20,123 nucleotides of DNA from CAZXPA01 sp964642485 (GCA_964642485.1 CAZXPA010000007.1:1-20123); one strand, 5' to 3'; positions 13,407 through 20,037 are shown, numbered from the stretch's first letter. Notes: generated by a model not told the origin, from the sequence alone. Program-made: numbers and translations.

Positions 13407-13688
13407 GCAATGGATCAGCAAGTGACCATTAAAATTTATGGTCGGGTTCAAGGAGTAAATTTTCGCTATGCAGCCCAAAGATTTGCTAAAAGTTTAGGTT
13501 TAGCAGGTTGGGTTTGTAATGAATTTGATGGTTCAGTTAAGATTTTAGCTATTGGGTCAGAAGATGATATAAAAAAACTGATTGATTGGTGTGCTCATGG
13601 TCCGAGTTGGGCTCGAATAGATAATATTGAAATAGAAAAACAACAAGTAAAGGAATCTTTAAAGGGATTTGAAATAAAATTTTCTTAA
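13404..13688 (+). CDS. acyP: Acylphosphatase
   Basis: Small enzyme (94 residues) that hydrolyses acyl phosphates such as 1,3-bisphosphoglycerate and carbamoyl phosphate. The phosphate loop GRVQGVNFRYAAQ with the catalytic Arg and the GWVCNEFDGSVKILAIG segment with the catalytic Asn are both present, and the closing GFEIKFS is typical. Two starts are possible: ATG 13404, inside the right arm of repeat copy 4, or ATG 13410 just after it. The second matches the spacing between hairpin and start codon seen at copies 1 and 2. The extended frame back to 13326 is repeat sequence and not part of the family. Confidence 0.93.
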   Translation: MAMDQQVTIKIYGRVQGVNFRYAAQRFAKSLGLAGWVCNEFDGSVKILAIGSEDDIKKLIDWCAHGPSWARIDNIEIEKQQVKESLKGFEIKFS

Positions 13689-13697
13689 TTATTAATT

Positions 13698-13973
13698 ATG
13701 ACTTGGATAATCTTAGTCGCTGGATTTTGCGGTGGGGTGATTAGAGGATTAGTTGGTTTTATTAAACATCAGTTTTCTTACAAAGACGTTGGTTTTCATT
13801 TGCCTTATTTCTTTATGATGATGTTTCTCTCAGGAATTGTTGGCCTGGTTATTGCTTATGCCTTTAAACAGAACCCATCTTTTTCCTTAGTTGTTGGTTA
13901 TGCTGGTGGAGATTTTATTGAAAATGTCTATAAAACTATCCGAAAAAAGCCATCATTATATCCAGCAAAATAA
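13698..13973 (+). CDS. Small membrane protein of unknown function
   Basis: I do not recognise the family. The 91-residue product has a glycine-rich hydrophobic N-terminus (about 3-20, WIILVAGFCGGVIRGLVGF), a basic/polar loop (IKHQFSYKDVGF), a second hydrophobic segment (about 36-54, YFFMMMFLSGIVGLVIAYA) and a weaker third one (about 61-74, FSLVVGYAGGDFI), ending in a basic tail (KTIRKKPSLYPAK). The glycine pattern suggests close packing of the helices. It starts nine bases after the acylphosphatase stop, with context taattATG and no SD, and is probably co-transcribed with it. Confidence 0.65.
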   Translation: MTWIILVAGFCGGVIRGLVGFIKHQFSYKDVGFHLPYFFMMMFLSGIVGLVIAYAFKQNPSFSLVVGYAGGDFIENVYKTIRKKPSLYPAK

Positions 13974-14046
13974 AAAATAATTCGAATCTACGAATGGTAT
14001 GCGAATACCGCGAATTGCGAATAATGCGAATAAAATTCTATTAGCA

Positions 14047-14081
14047 ATTTGTAGATTAGCATAAGATTTGTAGATTAGCAT
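14047..14081 (+). repeat. Tandem 16-base direct repeat upstream of rnj
   Basis: ATTTGTAGATTAGCAT occurs at 14047-14062 and again at 14066-14081, period 19. Just upstream (13980-14033) the motif GCGAAT or CGAAT recurs several times. It ends 16 bases before the rnj ATG. It could be an operator or simply one of the AT-rich microsatellite-like tracts of this genome. Confidence 0.6.
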
Positions 14082-14097
14082 TATTAAGCGAAGCGTT

Positions 14098-15765
14098 ATG
14101 AAATTGCGTATTATTCCCTTAGGTGGGGTTGAAGAAGTAGGGAAGAATTGTACTGTTTTTGAATACCTGCCTGCCGGACAGGCAGGCCTGCCTGCCGGCC
14201 GGCAGGTGGGAGATATTATTGTTGTTGATTTAGGTTTTGATTTTCCTGGTCCAGATTTACCTGGGGTGGATTATATTCTTCCAGATGTTACTTATTTAGA
14301 GAAAAACAAAAATAGAATTAAAGGCTTGGTTATCACCCATGGCCATTTAGATCATATTGGGGCCATTCCTTATTTTCTTGAAAAATTAGGTCAACCACCA
14401 ATTTTTGCTACTCCTTTAGCCTTAGGTTTGATTCAAAATCGTTTGTCAGAAATGGGTCCTGTTCGTAAAGCCAGACTAAATATCATTAAACCTAATCAAC
14501 TTTTTTCTTTAGGAGCTTTTAGAATTACCCCTTTTAGGGTTGTCCACAATATTCCTGATAGCCTTGGTCTGGCAATTGAAACCCCTTTAGGAGTAGTTAT
14601 CCACACCGGTGATTTTAAAATTGACGACAAACCAGTTGACCAGAAACCCCTTCAAAAAGATAAATTAAAAGCCTTTGCCAAAAAAGGGGTTTTAGCTCTT
14701 TTGTCAGACAGTACTAATGCTGCTTTACCTGGTCATTCAGTCCCAGAGAAACAGGTTGGTAAGATTATTGACCAAATTATTAAACAGACTCAGGGGAGAA
14801 TTATTTTTACTACTTTTTCTACTCTAATCAGTCGGATTCAGCAGGTAGTCCAATCTTGTCAAAAACATGGCCGAAAAATAGCTATTGTTGGTCTGGCAAT
14901 TAAAAAAAGTGTTGCCATTGCTCATGAACTTGGTTATTTAAGTTTCCCCCCCAAACTTTTTATTGACTTAAAAGGAATCAATAGATATCCTGATAAAAAA
15001 CTTGTCATGTTAGCTGGCGGAGCTCAAGGAGTAGAAGGGTCATCAATGGCCAGGATAGCTGAGAATAAACACTGGTTGGTTAAAATCAAAAAAGGAGATA
15101 CCGTGGTTTTTTCTTCCTCAGCTGTTCCTGGTAACGAGTTAGCTATTTATCAAATGATGGATGGCATGGTTAATCAAGGAGCAAAAATAATTTATCGAGC
15201 TGTTCTCGGCTCAGGAGTTCATAGTTCAGGTCATGCTTTTCAGCAAGAGTTAAAAGAGATGTTAAAGTTGATTAAACCAAAGTTTTTTATTCCAATTGAA
15301 GGCCAGCATTATATGCAGGATCAGCACATAGAATTAGCCAAGGAATTAGGTATTAAGGAAAAGAATTGTTTTATGCTCTATAATGGCCAGATTTTAGAAA
15401 TAGATCAGGACAATCAGGCCAGGGTTTTGAAAAAGAAAATGGCTAATTTATTCATTATAGTTGAAGGAAAGAGAGTTAGAGTTTTAAAACCAGAAAGGCT
15501 TGAAGCCAGGAATAAAATGGCTGAGTCAGGGATTTGTATTGTTATTATCCCTCAGAGCAGAAAGAGGGAAACAAAAATTGATATTGTTTTTAAAGGATTA
15601 TATCTGGATGATAAAACAATTTCAGAAACAAAAAATAAGGCTAAAAAACTGATAAAAAAGTACGGATTAAGAAACAACACTAAGAATAAAATTCAATCCA
15701 GCCTGGGTGATTTTCTTTTAAATAAAATTGGCAAAAAGCCGTTAGTTGTTTTGATCATTAATTGA
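14098..15765 (+). CDS. rnj: Ribonuclease J
   Basis: RNase J, a metallo-beta-lactamase/beta-CASP endo- and 5'-exoribonuclease for mRNA decay and rRNA maturation. The start MKLRIIPLGGVEEVGKNCTVFEY is typical. The metal-binding HGHLDH is at residues 81-86, further metal ligands include the VVIHTGDFKID motif, and the beta-CASP region has GRIIFTTFSTLISR and the SGHAFQQELKEMLKLIKPKFFIPIEGQ stretch. The 555-residue length is normal. Residues 24-37 (LPAGQAGLPAGRQV) are an insert encoded by CCTGCC palindromes between FEY and GDIIVVDLGF, where RNase J normally has a tight turn. RicT (1252) acts on mRNA processing in Bacillus, but no functional link can be read from the sequence here. The start lacks an SD. 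Confidence 0.96.
   Translation: MKLRIIPLGGVEEVGKNCTVFEYLPAGQAGLPAGRQVGDIIVVDLGFDFPGPDLPGVDYILPDVTYLEKNKNRIKGLVITHGHLDHIGAIPYFLEKLGQPPIFATPLALGLIQNRLSEMGPVRKARLNIIKPNQLFSLGAFRITPFRVVHNIPDSLGLAIETPLGVVIHTGDFKIDDKPVDQKPLQKDKLKAFAKKGVLALLSDSTNAALPGHSVPEKQVGKIIDQIIKQTQGRIIFTTFSTLISRIQQVVQSCQKHGRKIAIVGLAIKKSVAIAHELGYLSFPPKLFIDLKGINRYPDKKLVMLAGGAQGVEGSSMARIAENKHWLVKIKKGDTVVFSSSAVPGNELAIYQMMDGMVNQGAKIIYRAVLGSGVHSSGHAFQQELKEMLKLIKPKFFIPIEGQHYMQDQHIELAKELGIKEKNCFMLYNGQILEIDQDNQARVLKKKMANLFIIVEGKRVRVLKPERLEARNKMAESGICIVIIPQSRKRETKIDIVFKGLYLDDKTISETKNKAKKLIKKYGLRNNTKNKIQSSLGDFLLNKIGKKPLVVLIIN
14166..14208 (+). repeat. In-frame CCTGCC/GGCAGG palindromes inside rnj
   Basis: CCTGCCTG (14166-14173) pairs with CAGGCAGG (14179-14186), followed by the perfect 16-base palindrome CCTGCCGGCCGGCAGG (14191-14206). 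The insert equals 14 codons (14167-14208) and preserves the frame. Its base composition (over 70% G+C) is wholly unlike the surrounding AT-rich gene. The same unit lies between genes at 11796-11835, and a variant is in the loop of hairpin A at 7077-7094. Confidence 0.85.
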
Positions 15766-15785
15766 TTTCATATAGTTTAAGGTTT

Positions 15786-16121
15786 ATGGTTTACCTAAAG
15801 CCACCCAAGAATGATGTCCGTATTACCTGGACCAAACATCTGATTTCTAAAATGCGTCAATATGGACTTTCAGAGACACGGTTGAGACGTTTACTTGAAA
15901 ATCATCAACGCCAAGAACCAGGGATTGCTCCGGGGACCATTGCTATTATGCAATCAGCTGGGAGTAAAAAACATCCGACTGAGATTTGGCTGATGTACCA
16001 AAATGTTGGTCAAAAAAAGAGAATAATCACTGCTTGGCGTTATCCAGGTATTAGCCCAAAACGCGAAGTGCCTATTCCTGAAGATGAGGACTTGTTGAAT
16101 TTAAGAAATCAGTTAGAATAA
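15786..16121 (+). CDS. Conserved-looking protein of unknown function
   Basis: A 111-residue soluble, basic protein I cannot assign. Its strand-helix-strand-rich layout (VRITWTKHLISKMRQYGLSETRLRRLLENH, a central GIAPGTIAIMQ loop, then EIWLMYQNVGQKKRIITAWRYPG) recalls the small alpha/beta fold of BrnT/DUF4258-like proteins, including the HxxxKMxxYGLSE helix, but this is only a resemblance. The C-terminus is acidic. The start chosen is ATG 15786; an earlier TTG overlapping the rnj stop would add eight residues encoded by an AT-rich tract. It follows rnj by 20 bases and precedes the next gene by four, suggesting an rnj operon. Confidence 0.65.
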   Translation: MVYLKPPKNDVRITWTKHLISKMRQYGLSETRLRRLLENHQRQEPGIAPGTIAIMQSAGSKKHPTEIWLMYQNVGQKKRIITAWRYPGISPKREVPIPEDEDLLNLRNQLE

Positions 16122-16125
16122 TAAT

Positions 16126-16890
16126 ATGGCTGAAACAAAGAAAAGGCAAAAAAGCCAACTCCCTAGAATAGACTTTTATACTCGAACACCTTTTAATTTC
16201 TGTGATCGTTGGTGTAATAGATGTGACTTAGCTGATAAATGTCAAGTCTTCCAAGACATACTTGTTCACCGCCTTAAACATATTGTTAAAGGAGAGGATC
16301 CGGATAGTCCAGCAGTGATTTTTGCTGACATGAAAAAAGTATTTGCTCGATTGGCAAATATAATAAAGAAAGACCTTGAGAAACAAGGTTTGAATTCTAA
16401 AGAGGTTAGAATAAAATTAGTTAAATCAAGTTTTGGCAATGAACCAAACCCAGAAGATTTCCCTCTCTGGCGTCTTGGGCACAGTTTTATGTTAGATGTT
16501 CACTTTTTATTAGAAAATATTTTTTTTGAAGAGGACGATGAATTAATGGAAATCCTAGCCAAACTTAAAAAGCAAACTGAAGAATTAAATTGGTATCATG
16601 CTTTTTTTGAAGCTAAACTTTATCGAGCCCTAGTTGGTCAATGGGTTTTAGAGAAAGAAGAAGATAAAGCCCTTAAAAAGATTGGGCAGGAGGATGTGAA
16701 TGTTTCAGCTAAGCTTGCTTTTCATTCATTATCATCCTGTCAAAAGGCCTTAGAAGAATTTTCTCAGAATTGTCGTGGCTATATGAGCTGGGCAAAAGAT
16801 TTATCTATTTTAGCTAAATCTATTTTAGAAAAGATTGAGACCAGGTTCCCGAGATTACACCAGACAAAGATAATTTTTCACGGCTCATAA
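16126..16890 (+). CDS. Helical protein with an N-terminal cysteine cluster, unknown function
   Basis: A 254-residue protein I do not recognise. Residues about 26-39 hold four cysteines in the pattern C-x3-C-x2-C-x5-C (FCDRWCNRCDLADKCQVF), a likely zinc or iron-sulfur site. The rest is predicted all-helical and charged, with no membrane segment: helices around VHRLKHIVKG, FARLANIIKKDLEKQG, LGHSFMLDVHFLLENIF, ELMEILAKLKKQTEELNWYHAFFEAKLYRAL, and a final SWAKDLSILAKSILEKIETRF. It sits four bases after the previous unknown and downstream of rnj, so a role in RNA metabolism is possible but not shown. The start context is taatATG. Confidence 0.65.
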   Translation: MAETKKRQKSQLPRIDFYTRTPFNFCDRWCNRCDLADKCQVFQDILVHRLKHIVKGEDPDSPAVIFADMKKVFARLANIIKKDLEKQGLNSKEVRIKLVKSSFGNEPNPEDFPLWRLGHSFMLDVHFLLENIFFEEDDELMEILAKLKKQTEELNWYHAFFEAKLYRALVGQWVLEKEEDKALKKIGQEDVNVSAKLAFHSLSSCQKALEEFSQNCRGYMSWAKDLSILAKSILEKIETRFPRLHQTKIIFHGS

Positions 16891-16917
16891 CTAGAAATTT
16901 TTATCAACAGGGGATAG

Positions 16918-16945
16918 TTGTTTTCTTTTATTAAAGTGCTATAAT
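16918..16945 (+). promoter_or_regulatory. Probable promoter for the 17057 gene
   Basis: TTGTTT (16918-16923) and TATAAT (16940-16945) are separated by 16 bases. The start would be near 16952, directly before the inverted repeat at 16956-17032, so that repeat would be part of the 5' leader of the small membrane protein at 17057. Confidence 0.6.
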
Positions 16946-16955
16946 TAATTACCTT

Positions 16956-17032
16956 ATTATCTATACAATAGAACTTTAATTTCAAGGTTCTTGAGCGCAG
17001 CGAAAGGTTCTTCTAATATATCTATAGATAAT
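16956..17032 (+). repeat. Palindromic element in the leader of the 17057 gene
   Basis: Perfect 10-base arms ATTATCTATA (16956-16965) and TATAGATAAT (17023-17032). Inside, AGAAC and GTTCT-type segments pair, and AAGGTTCTT occurs twice around GAGCGCAGCGA. Similar in size (77 bp) and style to the other palindromes here, but its arm sequence is unrelated to theirs. Confidence 0.65.
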
Positions 17033-17056
17033 TAATAACAATTAATCAATTGAAAA

Positions 17057-17332
17057 ATGAAAGGAAAAGACACTAAATTAATTATCGGCATTATTTTGTT
17101 GATTATCGGCATAGTTTTGTATCTCTTAAAGACGGTTAATCCCTGGGTTTGTTTAGTAATTATCGTGATTGGCTTGATTCTTGTAATTCTGTCTTTTACT
17201 GGCAAAGGCAAGAAATTGCCAGCTGTTTCTCCTCAACCAGGTGCGCCAGCTGAAGCCAAAGAGCCTACTCCAGAGACCCCAACTGAGCCAGTTGAAGTTG
17301 GTAAAGACCAGGGCTCAACTCCATCAGTTTAA
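17057..17332 (+). CDS. Small membrane protein with Pro/Glu-rich tail, unknown function
   Basis: A 91-residue product with two hydrophobic segments close together (about 7-24, LIIGIILLIIGIVLYLLK, and 29-48, WVCLVIIVIGLILVILSF) joined by a very short turn (TVNP), a membrane hairpin. The short basic link GKGKK is followed by a 35-residue disordered tail rich in Pro, Glu, Ala and Thr (SPQPGAPAEAKEPTPETP). No family is recognised. It has its own promoter, with a palindromic leader, and is followed by a strong hairpin. An AAATG-AAAGG arrangement offers no upstream SD. Confidence 0.65.
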   Translation: MKGKDTKLIIGIILLIIGIVLYLLKTVNPWVCLVIIVIGLILVILSFTGKGKKLPAVSPQPGAPAEAKEPTPETPTEPVEVGKDQGSTPSV

Positions 17333-17391
17333 TTAAAAGAGAAAACTATCCATTTTAAGATTGATCTGGAGGGGGTTTTTTATGTTGTGAA

Positions 17392-17456
17392 AGCCCCGCA
17401 GTTTATTTAAAACTGCGGGGCTAAAATATTGAGTATGTTGAAACTGGATTTCAACA
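17392..17456. terminator. Convergent terminator region between the 17057 gene and fmt
   Basis: Perfect 13-base-pair hairpin AGCCCCGCAGTTT (17392-17404) / AAACTGCGGGGCT (17410-17422) with a five-base loop, then a second hairpin TGTTGAAA (17436-17443) / TTTCAACA (17449-17456). Located between two convergent genes. The T tracts on both strands are weak, so the first hairpin may instead be another member of the CCCCG palindromes; termination is inferred from position. Confidence 0.6.
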
Positions 17457-17472
17457 GTGCTTCAGTTATTGA

Positions 17473-18486
17473 TTATCCTAGAACAGCTTCAATTATCTTT
17501 AGATGACCATTTAAAAAAGATTTTCCTGTAGTTAGTTTTTTACCTTCAAGTTGAATTTTTTCTAAAATCAAAGCATTTTTTTGGCAAGCCACGGCTAATT
17601 CTTTGTTTTTTGTTAGAAATACTGTTCCAGGTTGTTTGTTGTGGTCTATTTCTAAAACGTCAATTTTAATTATTTTCAATTTTTTTGTTAAATTGTTAAA
17701 TTGCTTCATTGTTAAATTAGTGTAAATTCCTGGCCAGGGCTGATAGGCTCTGAGCATTTGTTCAATTTGTTGAGCTGATTTTGCCCAGTTAATTTTTCCA
17801 TGTTCTTTTTTAATCTGACGGGTAAAACTGGCTTTTTTATGATTCTGAGGAATTGGTTTAATCTTTCCGGCTAAAAATTTTGGTAAAATATCAATTAACA
17901 GATCAGCTCCTAAAATAGCTAATTCTATGCTTAATTCTGTATAGGTTATTTTGGTTATTGGAATTTGGGATTTGGAAATTGAAATTTTCAATCCTCGCTG
18001 AGCGAGAATTGGCCCATGATCTATTTTTTCATCCATTAACATAATGGTTACCCCAGTTTGCTTATCATTACCAAGAATAGTCGCTTGAATAGGTGAGGCG
18101 CCACGATATTTGGGTAAAAGAGAAGGGTGAACATTAAGAGAGCCAAATTTGGGAATATCTAAAACTTCCTGAGGTAAAATTAAACCATAAGCAGCAATGA
18201 TAAATAGGTCAGGACTAAACAATGATAATTGCTGAATAACCTCCAGATTATTTTTTAATGATTTTGGCTGAAGAACAGGGATTTTGTGTTTTAGACCCAT
18301 TTCTTTGGCTGGAGAAGGGGCAAGAATCTGTTTTTTTACCTGCCGATAGGCATGGCGGCCTACTGGTTTATCTGGAGCCGTAACTACAGCAATTGGTTTA
18401 AATTCTGTTTTTACTAGCTTTTTTAAAATAATAGCCGCAAATTCAGGAGTGCCGAAAAATATGATTTTGTATTGTTTTTTAGGCAT
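17473..18486 (-). CDS. fmt: Methionyl-tRNA formyltransferase
   Basis: Formylates initiator Met-tRNA using 10-formyltetrahydrofolate. The N-terminal FFGTPEFAAIIL and APDKPVGR, then the active site with Asn118, His120 (SLNVHPSLLPKYRGASPIQ) and Asp156 (EKIDHGPIL), have exactly the spacing of E. coli Asn108, His110 and Asp146. The C-terminal OB-like domain (GKINWAKSAQQIEQMLRAYQPWPGIYT) is complete; total 337 residues. Residues 166-180 (LKISISKSQIPITKI) are longer and more repetitive than usual and are encoded by a tract of AATTTC/CCAAAT-like units (17950-17991). The gene starts directly at the stop of the upstream minus-strand gene (TAAATG junction), so the pair is translationally coupled. Confidence 0.96.
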   Translation of the reverse strand: MPKKQYKIIFFGTPEFAAIILKKLVKTEFKPIAVVTAPDKPVGRHAYRQVKKQILAPSPAKEMGLKHKIPVLQPKSLKNNLEVIQQLSLFSPDLFIIAAYGLILPQEVLDIPKFGSLNVHPSLLPKYRGASPIQATILGNDKQTGVTIMLMDEKIDHGPILAQRGLKISISKSQIPITKITYTELSIELAILGADLLIDILPKFLAGKIKPIPQNHKKASFTRQIKKEHGKINWAKSAQQIEQMLRAYQPWPGIYTNLTMKQFNNLTKKLKIIKIDVLEIDHNKQPGTVFLTKNKELAVACQKNALILEKIQLEGKKLTTGKSFLNGHLKIIEAVLG

Positions 18487-18945
18487 TTATTTAACAATTC
18501 TCCATTTAATTTCAGATTCTTTGCCAATAAATTCACGCCATTCGCCATCTTCGCTAATCACGTACCATTTCTTTTTTGTTTGGCTCCAGACCATGGGGTT
18601 GCCTTGAAAAAATGGTTTTTTAACAATTTCTTTTGGTTTTAATCTGTCTAATTCCAGCCATTTTTTAAAAACTGTTTCAATGGTATAATCAAGATTCCTT
18701 GATTTAGCCCAATTAGCCACTTTATTAATAGCTGATTTTGCTTTTCTAACAGAACCAGCTAACTCTAAAAGTTGTTTAGCTGGACGGGTAAAACGTGAAT
18801 AAATTATTTTCTTTTTTTTAGCGTCTTTTTTAATTTCTTCCAAGGACAGACCTTTGGTATGAAAATAATGATTAACAATCTTTTGAATTGCTGTTTCTTG
18901 TTCTTTTTTCTTAGTTTTTTTGCTTACTTTTTTCTTCTTAGCCAT
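18487..18945 (-). CDS. Basic protein of unknown function, coupled to fmt
   Basis: A 152-residue protein I cannot assign. The first 17 residues are almost all lysine with Ser/Thr (MAKKKKVSKKTKKKEQE), followed by a helical region (AIQKIVNHYFHTKGLSLEEIKKDAKKKK, RPAKQLLELAGSVRKAKSAINKVANWAKSRN, DYTIETVFKKWLELD) and a Trp-rich beta C-terminus (GNPMVWSQTKKKWYVISEDGEWREF, IKWRIVK) that could be a small nucleic-acid-binding or SH3-like element. The high pI and lysine tail suggest RNA or DNA binding; this is inference. Its stop codon is immediately followed by the fmt start, so a shared role in translation is plausible. A weak minus-strand promoter (TTGATT, 16 bases, TAAACT at 18980-18953) lies upstream. 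Confidence 0.65.
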   Translation of the reverse strand: MAKKKKVSKKTKKKEQETAIQKIVNHYFHTKGLSLEEIKKDAKKKKIIYSRFTRPAKQLLELAGSVRKAKSAINKVANWAKSRNLDYTIETVFKKWLELDRLKPKEIVKKPFFQGNPMVWSQTKKKWYVISEDGEWREFIGKESEIKWRIVK

Positions 18946-18995
18946 ATATATTAGTTTAACAAATTATTCACATTAATCAATGGTGGGTATATTTG

Positions 18996-19077
18996 ACCCC
19001 GTTAGAAAGTTGTTATTATATCTCTTACATAAAATTAAAAATTTGAGAGTCAGCAGAGCGAAGCTTTCTAACGGGGT
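18996..19077 (+). repeat. ACCCCG-end palindrome, intergenic copy 2
   Basis: Arms ACCCCGTTAGAAAG (18996-19009) and CTTTCTAACGGGGT (19064-19077) are identical to those at 11669-11749, but the interior differs apart from its AT-richness and size (82 against 81 bases). It lies between the divergent 18487-18945 and 19112-20032 genes. Its right end runs into TTGACA (19078-19083). Confidence 0.85.
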
Positions 19078-19108
19078 TTGACAAAAAATAAAGAATCTTT
19101 ATCATAAT
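19078..19108 (+). promoter_or_regulatory. Possible promoter for the R15P isomerase-like gene
   Basis: TTGACA (19078-19083) begins one base after the palindrome ends; the best -10 is CATAAT (19103-19108), 19 bases on, a longer spacer than ideal. The ATG at 19112 would then be at or near the transcription start, implying a leaderless message. Confidence 0.4.
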
Positions 19109-19111
19109 AGT

Positions 19112-20032
19112 ATGAAAACAATACAGCAAACCTTTAAAAGAATAAAATCCTTGGAAATTCAAGGGGCTACAGCTATAGCCAGGACAGTTATTACTGCTTT
19201 AAAAGCCTATGGTTTAAGAATTAGGACTAATAATTTAAAGATTTGGAAGAATAAGGTTGAAAAAGCAGGTGATTATTTGCTTTTAGCCCGGCCAACTGAG
19301 CCCCTGGCTCAAAATGGAGTTAAATTTATATTTTCTCAATTAGCTAAAGCTAAGCCAAAAAATGTTGCTCAGGCCAAAAATTATCTTAAAAAATCTGCTA
19401 ATGATTTCCTATTAATGATGACTGATGCCGCTGATTTAATTATTTTTCATGGCCAGAAAGTGATTAAGAATAATAATAATGTTTTAACTCATTGCCACTC
19501 CTGGTTAGTTGAACAAATTTTAACCAAAGCTAAAAAGAATAAAAAGAAATTTAAAGTTTTTAATACCGAAACCAGGCCTCTTTTTCAAGGAAGAATTACT
19601 TCTAAAAAACTACTTAAAGCTAAAATCCCGACAACCATGGTCGCTGATTCTTCAGCTGGGTTTTTAATTTCTCATTATTCAGGCAAAGAATTAATGATGG
19701 ATAAGATTATTTTAGGCGCAGATGCAGTTTTACCAGATGGCTCAGTAATTAACAAAATTGGCAGTTTTACCATTGGTTCAGTAGCTGATCAAGAAAAAGT
19801 TCCTTTGTATGTTGCCACCACACTTTTAAAATTTTATCCTAAGCCCTGGATTAAAATTGAAAGGCGTTCGCCAGAAGAACTTTGGGCTAAGGCGCCAAAG
19901 AATTTAAAAATTATTAATTTTGCTTTTGATATTATTCCCGCCAAATATATTAAAGGAATTATTTGTGAAGCGGGGATTATTAAACCCAAAGATATTAAGA
20001 AATTAGTTAAAAAAACCTATCCTTTGTTATAA
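19112..20032 (+). CDS. Ribose-1,5-bisphosphate isomerase-like protein (aIF-2B family)
   Basis: A 306-residue member of the eIF-2B/MtnA-like family, closest in motifs to archaeal ribose-1,5-bisphosphate isomerase, which makes ribulose 1,5-bisphosphate for form III RuBisCO in AMP salvage. Visible: IQGATAIARTVITAL (17-30), the phosphate-binding LARPTEPLAQNG (58-69), LTHCHS with candidate catalytic Cys128, FNTETRPLFQGR (150-161), GADAVLPDGSVINKIGSF with candidate catalytic Asp204, and YVATTLLKFYP. In Thermococcus the catalytic pair is Cys133 and Asp202. AMP phosphorylase and RuBisCO genes are not in the window. A translation-factor-like or methylthioribose-1-phosphate isomerase role cannot be excluded. 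The start has no SD. Confidence 0.82.
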   Translation: MKTIQQTFKRIKSLEIQGATAIARTVITALKAYGLRIRTNNLKIWKNKVEKAGDYLLLARPTEPLAQNGVKFIFSQLAKAKPKNVAQAKNYLKKSANDFLLMMTDAADLIIFHGQKVIKNNNNVLTHCHSWLVEQILTKAKKNKKKFKVFNTETRPLFQGRITSKKLLKAKIPTTMVADSSAGFLISHYSGKELMMDKIILGADAVLPDGSVINKIGSFTIGSVADQEKVPLYVATTLLKFYPKPWIKIERRSPEELWAKAPKNLKIINFAFDIIPAKYIKGIICEAGIIKPKDIKKLVKKTYPLL

Positions 20033-20037
20033 GCTAC

